A model generated the notes under the pieces. The model had not been told where the DNA came from. It ran no database searches and worked only from the letters and a program-made list of their open reading frames with translations. This document shows, in pieces, positions 1 through 7,841 of a stretch of DNA of 14,818 nucleotides. Each line of letters begins with the position of its first letter. Positions within the stretch are counted from its first letter, which is position 1. Source of the DNA: an uncultured Prevotellaceae bacterium (GTDB lineage: Bacteria; Bacteroidota; Bacteroidia; Bacteroidales; Bacteroidaceae); assembly GCA_946624335.1 (NCBI GenBank), contig CAMOSA010000042.1:1-14818 (forward strand), written 5' to 3'. The translations under genes were made by a program, and so were the position numbers.

Positions 1-956
1 TCGGCGTGAGCTGCAAGGAAGAGCCCTTCCAGAAGCTCGTCAACCAAGGCATGATACAAGGGCGCTCGAACTTCGTCTATCGCATCAAGGACACCAACAC
101 CTTCGTCTCGCTGGGCCTGAAGGACCAGTATGACGTCACCCCGCTGCACGTCGACGTCAACATCGTCAGCGGCGACGTTCTGGACATCGAGGCCTTCAAG
201 GCATGGCGCCCCGAGTATGCCACGGCTGAGTTCATCCTCGAGGACGGCCGCTACGTCTGCGGCTGGGCTGTGGAGAAGATGTCGAAGTCGATGTTCAACG
301 TCGTCAACCCCGACATGATCGTCGAGAAGTTCGGCGCCGACACGCTCCGCCTCTACGAGATGTTCCTCGGTCCTGTGGAGCAGGCCAAGCCTTGGGACAC
401 CAACGGCATCGACGGCTCACACCGCTTCCTGAGGAAGTTCTGGAACCTGGCCCAAAGCATTATTGCCCAGGGCGACCAGGGCACGCCGAGCCCTGCCGAG
501 CTGAAGTCGCTGCACAAGCTGATCAAGAAGGTGACGGAGGACATCGAGAGCTTCTCGTACAACACGGCCATTCCAGCCTTCATGATAGCCACCAACGAGC
601 TCTCGCAGCTCAAGTGCACGAAGCGCTGCATCCTCGAGCCCATGGTCGTCCTCATCGCTCCCTTCGCGCCGCACATCGCCGAGGAGCTGTGGGAGCAGCT
701 GGGCCACGAGACCTCGGTCTGCGACGCCCAGTGGCCGTCCTTCGAAGAGAAATACCTCGTCGAGGACACGGTGAAGATGATGGTCGCCTTCAACGGCAAG
801 ACTCGCTTCGGCATCGATTTCCCTGCCGACGCCGACAACGCCACCATCGAGGCAGCAGCACGCGGCCATGAGCTCACACCCAAGTATCTCGAGGGCCGAC
901 AGATCGTCAAGGTCATCATCGTGCCTAAGCGCATGATCAATATCGTCGTGAAATAA
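1..956 (+). CDS. leuS: Leucyl-tRNA synthetase, C-terminal part (cut by window edge)
   Basis: This class I aminoacyl-tRNA synthetase charges tRNA-Leu with leucine in the cytoplasm. Only the last ~318 residues are present; the reading frame is open from the left edge (first full codon at base 3), and the GTG at base 6 is an internal valine, not a start. The class I signature KMSKS appears in the stretch EKMSKSMFNVVNPD, which binds ATP. It is followed by GADTLRLYEMFLGP and the anticodon-binding helical domain beginning near FLRKFWNLAQ. The end of the protein (DRQIVKVIIVPKRMINIVVK-type tail) is typical of the C-terminal tRNA-binding domain of bacterial LeuRS. The family is normally about 850-950 residues, so roughly two thirds lies outside the window. 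The yitT-like gene begins 15 bases after the stop, suggesting one transcript. Confidence 0.97.
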   Translation, partial: GVSCKEEPFQKLVNQGMIQGRSNFVYRIKDTNTFVSLGLKDQYDVTPLHVDVNIVSGDVLDIEAFKAWRPEYATAEFILEDGRYVCGWAVEKMSKSMFNVVNPDMIVEKFGADTLRLYEMFLGPVEQAKPWDTNGIDGSHRFLRKFWNLAQSIIAQGDQGTPSPAELKSLHKLIKKVTEDIESFSYNTAIPAFMIATNELSQLKCTKRCILEPMVVLIAPFAPHIAEELWEQLGHETSVCDAQWPSFEEKYLVEDTVKMMVAFNGKTRFGIDFPADADNATIEAAARGHELTPKYLEGRQIVKVIIVPKRMINIVVK

Positions 957-971
957 AGCGTCGTCATAGCT

Positions 972-1862
972 ATGGATAAAGCTTTGAAAACAAGGATTAT
1001 GGACGAGGTGAAGGACTACTTCTTCATCTCGTTGGGCTGTGCCATCTACTGCGTCGGCTTCTGCCTGTTCATGCTGCCCTACGAGTTCACTCCGGGCGGC
1101 ATGACGGGTGTGTCGGCCATCATCTTCTACGCTACCGGCTTCCCCACGCAATACAGCTATTTCATCATCAACGCCATCCTGCTGGCCATCGGACTGAAGA
1201 TTTTAGGCTTCAGGTTCTTCACCAAGACCATCTATGCGACGGTGAACATCACCTTCTTCCTGGGCATCATCCAGAACCTGATACGCCAGGCCGACGGCAC
1301 GTTGCCGCAGGTCGTTGGCGACCAGCCCTTCATGGCCGCCGTGCTCGGTGCCTGCATCGAGGGAGCTGCCCTGGCGCTCGTGTTCATCAACAACGGCTCG
1401 ACCGGCGGCACGGACATCATCGCGGCCATCGTCAACAAGTACCGCAACTTCTCGATGGGTCGTGTGCTGATGTGGTTGGACTTCATCATCGTCTCGTGCA
1501 GCTTCTTCGTCTTCCACGACTGGAACAAGGTCGTCACGGGTTACGTCATCCTCATCATCTCGATGCTCCTGCTCGACTACACGATGACATCCGCCTCGCA
1601 GAGCGTGCAGTTCACCATCATCTCCGACAAGCATGAGGAAATCGCCGAGCGCATCAACGAGGACGTGCAGCGCGGCGTCACCGAGCTCTACGGCGAAGGG
1701 TGGTACTCGAAGCAGGAGCGCCGCGTGCTCATCGTCATGGCACGTCGCCGCGAGAGCCAGCAGATCTTCCGCCTCATCAAGCGTATCGACAATAAAGCCT
1801 TTGTCACGATGACCAAAGTCGTCGGTGTCTATGGCGAGGGATTCGACCATATTAAGACTTAA
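972..1862 (+). CDS. YitT family membrane protein (DUF161 + DUF2179)
   Basis: A 296-residue inner-membrane protein of unknown transport or signalling role. The first ~205 residues contain hydrophobic segments at about 16-35, 60-76, 82-102, 118-140, 162-180 and 187-203. The conserved glycine-rich motifs are PGGMTGVS (near 41) and NNGSTGGTDIIAAI (near 140), both typical of the YitT/DUF161 repeat. The last ~85 residues, from SVQFTIIS to the end, form the soluble DUF2179 domain (note VLIVMARRRE and VYGEGFD), proposed to be a cytoplasmic ligand-binding module. Length and domain order match the family. It sits 15 bases after leuS and before rdgB, an order I recall from other Bacteroidales. Its stop codon provides the first two bases of the heptamer array that follows. 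The substrate cannot be assigned from sequence. Confidence 0.93.
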   Translation: MDKALKTRIMDEVKDYFFISLGCAIYCVGFCLFMLPYEFTPGGMTGVSAIIFYATGFPTQYSYFIINAILLAIGLKILGFRFFTKTIYATVNITFFLGIIQNLIRQADGTLPQVVGDQPFMAAVLGACIEGAALALVFINNGSTGGTDIIAAIVNKYRNFSMGRVLMWLDFIIVSCSFFVFHDWNKVVTGYVILIISMLLLDYTMTSASQSVQFTIISDKHEEIAERINEDVQRGVTELYGEGWYSKQERRVLIVMARRRESQQIFRLIKRIDNKAFVTMTKVVGVYGEGFDHIKT

Positions 1863-1930
1863 TTGACAATTGATAATTGATAATTGACAATTGATAATTG
1901 ACAATTGATAATTGATAATTCATTATTCAT
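1861..1930. repeat. Heptamer tandem array AATTGA(C/T) before rdgB
   Basis: Eight consecutive 7-base units AATTGAC or AATTGAT run from 1861 to 1916. Their last bases read C T T C T C T T. Two decayed units, AATTCAT and TATTCAT, follow to 1930. The array fills nearly the whole spacer between the yitT-like stop (1862) and the rdgB start (1948). Each unit boundary forms overlapping CAATTG or near-CAATTG palindromes. It is non-coding in any convincing frame. Its role is unknown; a change in copy number would alter the leader of rdgB but no protein. Confidence 0.9.
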
Positions 1931-1947
1931 TATTTTCATAGTTGATC

Positions 1948-2565
1948 ATGAAAATAGTCTTTGCCACCAACAACGCCCACAAGCTTCAGGAGGTGCGCCA
2001 GATCCTCGGCGACGGCTTCCATGTCGTAGGCCTCAAGGAGATAGGCTGCACCGAGGATATCCCCGAGGATGCCGAAACGCTCGAAGGCAATGCGCTGGCT
2101 AAAGCACGCTACGTGAAAGAGCACTATGACCTCGACTGCTTCGCAGACGATACCGGCCTGGAAGTGGAAGCCCTCGGCGGCGATCCCGGCGTACACACCG
2201 CACGCTATGCCGAACTCTTTGGCCAGCACGACGCTGACGCCTCACTCTCGCATGACAGTGATGCCAATATGAACCTGCTGCTGCACAATTTAGAAAAAAT
2301 AACAAACCGCAACGCACGATTTCGCACCATTATTGCGTTATTATATCAAGGAGAAGAGTATCTCTTCGAGGGCGTCTGCCCCGGTACGATCCTCCGTGAG
2401 CGCCACGGCACCGAGGGCTTCGGCTACGACCCTGTCTTCTGTCCCGAAGGCTACGACCGCTGCTTCGCCGAGATGACGGCCGAAGAGAAGAACGCCATCA
2501 GCCATCGCGGACGTGCCACACAGAAGCTGGTGGAATTCCTAATCACTGCGGGAAATGAAGAGTGA
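1948..2565 (+). CDS. rdgB: Non-canonical purine NTP pyrophosphatase (RdgB/HAM1 family)
   Basis: This cytoplasmic house-cleaning enzyme hydrolyses dITP, ITP and XTP to the monophosphate and pyrophosphate, keeping deaminated purines out of DNA and RNA. With the ATG at 1948 it is 205 residues, the usual size. The family motifs are in order: FATNNAHKLQEV (5-16, substrate and phosphate binding), EGNALAKARY (46-55), FADDTGLEVEAL (65-76, with the catalytic Asp and metal ligand), PGVHTARYA (80-88), GFGYDPVF (157-164) and KNAISHRGRA (181-190). An in-frame TTG at 1942 would add Met-Ile. ATG is preferred because the protein then begins MKIVFATNN, as family members do. The heptamer array lies just upstream, and a palindromic element directly follows the stop. 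Confidence 0.96.
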   Translation: MKIVFATNNAHKLQEVRQILGDGFHVVGLKEIGCTEDIPEDAETLEGNALAKARYVKEHYDLDCFADDTGLEVEALGGDPGVHTARYAELFGQHDADASLSHDSDANMNLLLHNLEKITNRNARFRTIIALLYQGEEYLFEGVCPGTILRERHGTEGFGYDPVFCPEGYDRCFAEMTAEEKNAISHRGRATQKLVEFLITAGNEE

Positions 2566-2573
2566 AAAGAGAC

Positions 2574-2605
2574 AGACCCCCTCTCAGCTCCCCCTCCTGG
2601 GGAGA
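2574..2605. repeat. Palindromic C-rich element downstream of rdgB
   Basis: The segment starts with AGACCCCCTCTC (2574-2585), followed by a hairpin: CTCCCC (2588-2593), a five-base loop, and GGGGAG (2599-2604). The same 12-base start occurs at 11151-11162 in the terminator after the CoA-transferase gene. The whole segment resembles, in reverse orientation, the element inside the trmH gene at 8221-8248. It lacks a T-tract, so it is a weak terminator at best. It is more likely a copy of a dispersed palindromic repeat. Confidence 0.65.
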
Positions 2606-2632
2606 ACGGTCACATGACAAGACAAGAAGGCA

Positions 2633-5074
2633 ATGAGCAAAACATACTGTCAAGCAATGAAGGCTATTAGCAAAACATACCGCCCCCTCCCTCACAGGGA
2701 GGGCGGGGAGTGGGTCTGTAGCAGGGGGTGGGTCTGGCGCCTGCTTTTTGCATGCCTTCTTTTATTATTCACTGTTCACTGTTCACTGTTCACTCATGCC
2801 TACGCTCAATCCATCGGCTCGTGGCAGATCTATCCCGCCTATCACGTCGCGACGCAGAATATCCCTGTCGGCAGCCGTGTCTACGCCCTCATGGAGAGTA
2901 AGCTGATGGCCTACGACACCGACGACCAGAGCATCACCACCTTCGACTGGACACGCCAGCTCAACGATGTCACCATCAACTTCATTCGCTACAGCGCCGA
3001 AGCACAACGCATCATCATCGTCTACGACAACGGCAACATCGACTTGCTGTCCACGACCGACGACGGCGATGTCATCAACCTATCGCAACTCAAGAACAGT
3101 ACGCTGCAGAACAAGGACGTCAACAACGTCAACGTCAGCGGCACAATGGCCTACGTCTGCACCGACTTCGGCGTCGTCGTCATCGACATGAACGCCGGCA
3201 TCATCAGGCAGACCTATCAGCTCGACATGAATGTCAACGCCTGTGCCGTCAAGGACGATATCCTCTATGTCAGCACGAACACAGGACTATGGACCGGCTC
3301 TCTGAGCGACAACCTGCAGGACAAAAGTCTCTGGAAGCAAGTCAACAACAACTACAACGCACAGTTCATGGAGTGCTTCGACGGCCGTATATGGGTCGTC
3401 ATGAACGGCAATCTCTTCCGCTCCGATGCCGAGGGCAAGAGCTTCACCACCCTTATCCGCAATACGATAGGACGTATCACCTATATGACCCACTCCGGCG
3501 GCAAGCTCATCCTCGGCAACGCATCGAACACCATCATCTATGACACGAGCGAAAGCCAGCAGCACCTGACCGGTCAATATTCATGGAACACGATCACCTA
3601 CAGCGACCAGCTCTACTGGGCCAGCGATGCCTACTCAGGCCTGCAGGCCTATAGCCTCGGCGCCGACGGCACTTTCACGCTGACCACCGCCGCTATCCAC
3701 CCCGACGGTCCACCACACGACTATAGCCTTCATCTGCGTTGGGCAGGTGACCGTCTGATGATCAGCGGCGGACATCAGAACTATTCGCCCACGTCGCGCC
3801 CCGGCACCGCCTATATCCTCGAGCCCGACGGCTCATGGACAACGTTAGACTATGCCTCAGCCGTCAGCGCCTATCCTGCCTACCGCTATCTCGACGTCAC
3901 CAACATCGTTCAGGACCCTCGCGATGCCGACCACTTCTATGTCGGCACGGCCCGTGCCGGTATCTATGAGTTCCGCGACAATCAATGCGTAGGGCATTTA
4001 GGTCTCGACAACGCACCCTTCCATTCCATCCTCCCCGACAACGCCCATCCCGAATGGTTTGTCGTGGCAGACGGCATCACCTACGACGCCGACGGCAACC
4101 TATGGGTGCTCAACTGCACACAGGGTGCCCGTGACACCACCATCCGTGTTCTCAAGACCGACGGCTCGTGGGTCGGCATCCCCTGTCCTGAGATCAAGCC
4201 AGCCAGCACACTCGACCGCATCTTCTTCGACAGCGGCGGACGCGTGTGGATCAACAGCCGCCGTATGGATGCCCGAGGTATCTTCATGCTCGACACCGGA
4301 GGCACCCTCGAACGCACCTCAGACGATCACCGCCAGCACCGGGGCACCATCATCAATCAGGACGCCACCGTGTACACCCCCGACGAGTTCTACTGCTTCG
4401 CCGAGGACAACCAAGGACAGATATGGTTCGGCACCAATCTCGGACCCTTCGTCATCAATGACCCGTCGCAGTTCCGCGCTTCGGACTTCACCTTTGAGCA
4501 AGTGAAGATATCGCGCAACGACGGCAGCGGCCTGGCCGACTATCTCCTCTCCGGCATACCCATTGTAGCCATTGCCATCGACGGCGGCCAACGCAAGTGG
4601 TTCGGCAGCCTCGGCAGCGGCGTCTACCTCATGAGCGCCGACAGCCAGGAAGAGATATATCACTTCACGACCGACAACTCACCACTGCCGTCGAATAACA
4701 TCTACGATATCGCCATCGACGGCCGCACAGGTCGTGTCTTCTTTGCCACCGACAAAGGCCTCTGCAGCTTCCTCTCCGACGCCACGGACCCCGAGCCGTC
4801 GCTCGACGACGATGCTGTCTACGCCTTTCCTAATCCTGTCGACCCCGACTACCACGGACCCATTGTCGTCCGTGGCCTCACCGCCAATGCCGAGGTGAAG
4901 ATCGTCTCGTCGGCAGGTCAGCTCATCTGTCAAGGCACCAGCAACGGAGGCAGCTTCACCTGGAACGGCTGTGACAGCCGCGGCCGTCGTGTCGCTTCGG
5001 GCATTTATAATGTCATCGCCGCTACGGCCGACGGCGAAAAGGCCGTCGTCACCCGCATCGCCTTTATCCGCTAA
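2633..5074 (+). CDS. porZ: PorZ-like type IX secretion protein, two beta-propellers + C-terminal Ig-like domain
   Basis: PorZ is an outer-membrane surface component of the T9SS; in Porphyromonas gingivalis it helps deliver anionic LPS to the sortase that attaches cargo. This protein has 813 residues (PorZ of P. gingivalis is somewhat under 800). After a signal peptide ending near AYA-QS (58/59), the mature start GSWQIYPAYHVATQNIP fits PorZ. Two propeller halves with repeated blade motifs follow: NLWVLNC, RVWINSR, QIWFGTNLG, RKWFGSLGSGVYLMS and FFATDKGLCSF. From about 729 comes an Ig-like/sorting-type domain (VYAFPNPVDP, TWNGCDSRGRRVASGIYNV). The start is uncertain: ATG 2633 or ATG 2657. Either gives an unusually long, basic N-region because repeat-like DNA (hairpin 2685-2703, heptamers 2768-2795) lies within the frame. 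No in-frame ATG, GTG or TTG lies between 2657 and the mature domain. The propeller call is firm; PorZ identity is likely but not proven. Confidence 0.82.
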   Translation: MSKTYCQAMKAISKTYRPLPHREGGEWVCSRGWVWRLLFACLLLLFTVHCSLFTHAYAQSIGSWQIYPAYHVATQNIPVGSRVYALMESKLMAYDTDDQSITTFDWTRQLNDVTINFIRYSAEAQRIIIVYDNGNIDLLSTTDDGDVINLSQLKNSTLQNKDVNNVNVSGTMAYVCTDFGVVVIDMNAGIIRQTYQLDMNVNACAVKDDILYVSTNTGLWTGSLSDNLQDKSLWKQVNNNYNAQFMECFDGRIWVVMNGNLFRSDAEGKSFTTLIRNTIGRITYMTHSGGKLILGNASNTIIYDTSESQQHLTGQYSWNTITYSDQLYWASDAYSGLQAYSLGADGTFTLTTAAIHPDGPPHDYSLHLRWAGDRLMISGGHQNYSPTSRPGTAYILEPDGSWTTLDYASAVSAYPAYRYLDVTNIVQDPRDADHFYVGTARAGIYEFRDNQCVGHLGLDNAPFHSILPDNAHPEWFVVADGITYDADGNLWVLNCTQGARDTTIRVLKTDGSWVGIPCPEIKPASTLDRIFFDSGGRVWINSRRMDARGIFMLDTGGTLERTSDDHRQHRGTIINQDATVYTPDEFYCFAEDNQGQIWFGTNLGPFVINDPSQFRASDFTFEQVKISRNDGSGLADYLLSGIPIVAIAIDGGQRKWFGSLGSGVYLMSADSQEEIYHFTTDNSPLPSNNIYDIAIDGRTGRVFFATDKGLCSFLSDATDPEPSLDDDAVYAFPNPVDPDYHGPIVVRGLTANAEVKIVSSAGQLICQGTSNGGSFTWNGCDSRGRRVASGIYNVIAATADGEKAVVTRIAFIR
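2636..2703. repeat. Direct repeat and hairpin inside the 5' end of the porZ-like frame
   Basis: The 12-base word AGCAAAACATAC occurs at 2636-2647 and again at 2669-2680, once after each candidate start codon. It is followed by a perfect hairpin: CCCTCCCT (2685-2692), loop CAC, AGGGAGGG (2696-2703). The block resembles the C-rich palindromic elements elsewhere in the window and encodes the odd stretch RPLPHREGGEW. A strong hairpin about 30-50 bases after the start codon could lower translation. That effect is inference. Confidence 0.7.
2768..2795. repeat. Heptamer array TTCACTG within porZ signal-peptide codons
   Basis: Three exact TTCACTG units (2768-2788) and a fourth TTCACTC (2789-2795) are tandem. 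They encode FTVHCSLFT (residues 46-54), the end of the signal-peptide hydrophobic core. Because 7 is not a multiple of 3, gain or loss of one unit would shift the frame before the mature protein. Confidence 0.9.
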
Positions 5075-5363
5075 TCCCTTCCTCATTTTCTCAATTTCTC
5101 ATTTCCTTATTATCCTGTTTTCTCAATTTCTTATTCTCTTATTTTCTTATTATCCCATTTTCCTATTCTCTTATTTCCTTATTTTCCCTTGTCAACAACT
5201 CTGTTCATTCCCGGTCGAAAGCTGTCGAAACAAAGATGAAGGACGGTCGAAAACCAAGGGGAAGTAAAATAACTGACTCTCCAAAATAAGTTAGCAAGAA
5301 GTTTTAAAGTAGTTTTTAACCACTTTTTTCAAGTTATTGACAAGTTATATCGCTGAAAATGCG
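5075..5363. other. Intergenic spacer: pyrimidine-rich degenerate array and AT-rich nadA upstream region
   Basis: From about 5082 to 5190 the + strand is almost pure C and T broken by single A bases. It is built of degenerate 7-8-base units such as TTTTCTTA, TTTTCCTA, TTCTCTTA and TTTCCTTA. From 5191 to 5265 the sequence is of mixed composition and contains GGTCGAAA twice. From 5270 to 5360 it is AT-rich and leads into the nadA promoter. A frame running through the array would encode a Phe/Leu/Ile-rich peptide, but this follows from the base composition and is not taken as a gene. No stem-loop with a T-tract is evident after porZ. Confidence 0.7.
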
Positions 5364-5371
5364 TACCTTTG
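5364..5371 (+). promoter_or_regulatory. Bacteroidetes -7 box (TACCTTTG) for nadA
   Basis: TACCTTTG matches the Bacteroidetes TAnnTTTG -7 consensus exactly and lies 65 bases upstream of the nadA start in an AT-rich stretch. A TTG-containing element (TTATTGACA, starting 5334) lies upstream, but its spacing (about 24 bases) is longer than the usual 19-20, so the -33 assignment is weak. Confidence 0.7.
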
Positions 5372-5436
5372 CATAGTTATTAACAGAGTTGACAACTAAT
5401 ATACATCATCATAAACGTTTTTTTCGATAAAAAGAA

Positions 5437-6429
5437 ATGAACAATCATATTAATACAATGTCGAAAACTCAAATGCTGAAGGACGAGATCCGTCGTTTGG
5501 CCAAGGAAAAGAACGCGGTCATCATGGCCCACTACTACGTGGACGGCGAGGTACAGGATCTGGCCGACTTCATCGGCGACAGCCTGGCGCTGGCTCAGCA
5601 GGCAGCGAAGACCGATGCCGACATCATCGTGCTCTGCGGTGTACACTTCATGGGCGAGACGGCTGCCATCTTGTGTCCCGACAAGAAGGTGCTGGTGCCT
5701 GACACGGCAGCGACATGCTCGCTGGCCGAGAGCTGTCCAGCCGATGAGTTCAAGGCGTTCGTGGAAGCTCATCCCGGACATACCGTCGTGAGCTACGTCA
5801 ATACCACTGCCGCCACGAAGGCTGTGACCGATGTCGTCGTCACGTCGAGCAACGCGCGCCAGATCGTAGAGTCGCTGCCCGAGGATGCCAAGATCATCTT
5901 CGGTCCCGACCAGAACCTCGGAGCATATATCAGCGACATCACGGGCCGCAAGATGCTGCTCTGGAACGGAGCCTGTCATGTGCATGCTCGCTTCAGCGTA
6001 GAAAAGATTCTCGAGCTCAAGGCTCAGCACCCGCAGGCAAAGGTGCTCGTGCACCCCGAGTGCAAAGGTCCTGTCGTCAAGCTGGCCGACAAGGTAGGCT
6101 CTACGGCTGCCCTGCTCAAGTATGCCATCGCCGACGAGGCCACAGAGTTCATCGTGGCCACCGAGAGCGGCATCCTGCACGAGATGCAGAAGAAGGCGCC
6201 CGAGAAAACCTTTATACCTGCGCCGCCGGAGATGCCCATGGACGAGTCGGGCAATGCACGCAGCTGCTCATGCAACGAGTGTGAGTACATGAAGATGGTC
6301 ACCCTCGAGAAAGTCTACGCCTGTCTGCGCGACGAGCAGCCCGTGGTCACCGTCGACCCAGAGATAGCCGAGAAAGCCATAAGACCTATCGAACGTATGC
6401 TCGACATCAGCCAGCGTCTCGGACTTTAA
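5437..6429 (+). CDS. nadA: Quinolinate synthase (NadA)
   Basis: NadA condenses iminoaspartate with dihydroxyacetone phosphate to make quinolinate, the second step of de novo NAD synthesis, using an oxygen-sensitive [4Fe-4S] cluster. The protein has 330 residues, a normal length. Recognisable blocks are KNAVIMAHYYVDGEVQDLADFIGDSL (26-50 region), CGVHFMGETA, PDTAATCSLAESC (88-100), SYVNTTAATKA, FGPDQNLG, WNGACHVHARF (176-186), HPECKGPV and CSCNECEYMKM (277-287). By spacing to characterised NadA proteins, the cluster ligands should be C94, C180 and C282, the last being the final Cys of a CxCxxC group. The start at 5437 follows the promoter; M8 (5458) is a possible alternative. nadB and nadC are not adjacent. 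A CotH-family gene starts 25 bases downstream and is probably co-transcribed without a functional link. Confidence 0.97.
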   Translation: MNNHINTMSKTQMLKDEIRRLAKEKNAVIMAHYYVDGEVQDLADFIGDSLALAQQAAKTDADIIVLCGVHFMGETAAILCPDKKVLVPDTAATCSLAESCPADEFKAFVEAHPGHTVVSYVNTTAATKAVTDVVVTSSNARQIVESLPEDAKIIFGPDQNLGAYISDITGRKMLLWNGACHVHARFSVEKILELKAQHPQAKVLVHPECKGPVVKLADKVGSTAALLKYAIADEATEFIVATESGILHEMQKKAPEKTFIPAPPEMPMDESGNARSCSCNECEYMKMVTLEKVYACLRDEQPVVTVDPEIAEKAIRPIERMLDISQRLGL

Positions 6430-6454
6430 AACTAATATATAGAACCCACCTTTA

Positions 6455-7822
6455 ATGGTGAAGTCAGCAGTCCTGTCATTCTTAGTCTTGTTCCTGTCTG
6501 TGCTGAAGGTCACTGCACAGACAGGAACACTACCTATATTATATATAGAGACGGAGAATCATCAGGCCATTGTCTCGAAGACGGTGTACGTCGCCGGGAC
6601 GTATTTCCTTGTCGATCCTTTTGACCCGAGCCATAACATAGGCACAAAGTCATCTCCGCTGTCGCTTGAGATACGTGGGCGTGGTCATTCGTCGTGGCGT
6701 GGCAAGAAGAAGCCCTATAAACTGCGTCTGGGCCAGAAAGCTCCCTTGCTCGGGATGAAAAAGCACCGCCACTGGGCTTTGCTGAAATTCTATGCGCCAA
6801 CGGTAGCAGGTATGCAGCTGGGTAAAACGATGGGTTTTGACTGGACGCCATCGACACGTCCTGTCGAAGTCGTGCTGAACGACACTTACCTCGGTCTCTA
6901 TCTGCTGGCCGAGACCAACCGCATCAGCCCTCAGCGTCTCAATATCTATGAGCAGCCAGACGAGAATGACGATGAACGAACGATTCCTTACGGCTGGCTC
7001 GTCGAAGTGGACAACTATCGTGAAAACAATCAAGTAAGAATAAAGGAAAACTCCAAGTGGACGATTAACCTGACCTGCCATTCACCGGAAGTGCTGTCGG
7101 AGGCGCAGAATAAATGGCTGACCGATGAGTTCAGCACCATCAATGCCGCCATCTATGATGACGATAAATCGGGCAGCACATGGGAAGAATACATTGATGT
7201 CGACGCCATGGCGCGCTATTTCATTGTTCAGGAGGTGATGGACAACAGCGATGGTTTCCACGGCAGTTTCTACCTGCACAAAGACTCGGTCGACGATGCC
7301 CGCTGGATAGCCGGACCGCTGTGGGACCTCTCCTGCAACGAGCGCGAGAAGACCGACTACACTTTCAGGATGAAGACTTCTTACGTATTCACACCTCATT
7401 GGATTGGTGAGCTCATCAAGGATCAAGACTTCTGTGACGCCGTCAGAGAAGTATGGAATGAGTTTTATCCTGAGAAAATTGAGGGATGGATGAACGATAT
7501 CGACCAGCGACTGTCGCCATGCACGACGGCGTTCAGCAAGGAAATCGTGCTATGGGCCTACGAAGATCAAGCTTCACTGCATGAGCGAGCAGAACGACTC
7601 AAGACGGCACTCCTGGGCAACATAGAATGGTTCAATGAACATTTGCCGTCGACCGACGAAGACGTCATTCCTGGTTTACTTGAAGGTCAAACCCAAGTTA
7701 TGAAGGTCGAATACGTCAGCACGTCAGGCATGAGGAGTTCCCAGCCGTCGAAGGGCATCAATATCGTCGAGACGACCTATGCCGACGGCAGCAAGAAGAT
7801 AACCAAGACTTTCATCAAGTGA
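6455..7822 (+). CDS. Secreted CotH-family (kinase-like fold) protein with sorting-like C-terminus
   Basis: A 455-residue exported protein with a signal peptide (residues 1-21, VLFLSVLKVTAQ, cleavage around AQ). The CotH domain spans about 68-390: LEIRGRGHSSWRGKKKPYKLRLGQKAPLLGM (glycine/basic loop), HWALLKFY, VEVVLNDTYLGLYLLAETNRI, a YFIVQEVMDNSDG helix, and GPLWDLSCN (288-295) in place of the usual WDxD-type metal site. D291 is kept, but the second Asp of the common motif reads Ser. CotH of Bacillus is a spore-coat protein kinase; Bacteroidetes members are secreted and their substrates are unknown. The last ~30 residues (GINIVETTYADGSKKITKTF) resemble the short terminal strands seen at the ends of many Prevotella secreted proteins, a possible degenerate T9SS signal. 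Activity is uncertain because of the altered metal motif. Confidence 0.88.
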   Translation: MVKSAVLSFLVLFLSVLKVTAQTGTLPILYIETENHQAIVSKTVYVAGTYFLVDPFDPSHNIGTKSSPLSLEIRGRGHSSWRGKKKPYKLRLGQKAPLLGMKKHRHWALLKFYAPTVAGMQLGKTMGFDWTPSTRPVEVVLNDTYLGLYLLAETNRISPQRLNIYEQPDENDDERTIPYGWLVEVDNYRENNQVRIKENSKWTINLTCHSPEVLSEAQNKWLTDEFSTINAAIYDDDKSGSTWEEYIDVDAMARYFIVQEVMDNSDGFHGSFYLHKDSVDDARWIAGPLWDLSCNEREKTDYTFRMKTSYVFTPHWIGELIKDQDFCDAVREVWNEFYPEKIEGWMNDIDQRLSPCTTAFSKEIVLWAYEDQASLHERAERLKTALLGNIEWFNEHLPSTDEDVIPGLLEGQTQVMKVEYVSTSGMRSSQPSKGINIVETTYADGSKKITKTFIK

Positions 7823-7841
7823 TATAATGTAATAGATAACG

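Noticed and set aside
6..8. GTG at base 6 as a start for a short LeuS-like gene
   Set aside because: The frame is open to the left edge and the preceding codons fit; the protein is simply cut by the window.
417..1151. Long minus-strand frame opposite leuS and the yitT-like gene
   Set aside because: The opposite strand encodes clear conserved proteins; the minus translation is rich in Asp, His and Arg as expected for a shadow of GC-rich genes.
4971..5267. 98-residue frame with Phe/Leu/Ile-rich, membrane-like stretch
   Set aside because: It begins inside porZ in another frame, and the hydrophobic run comes only from the pyrimidine-rich repeat.
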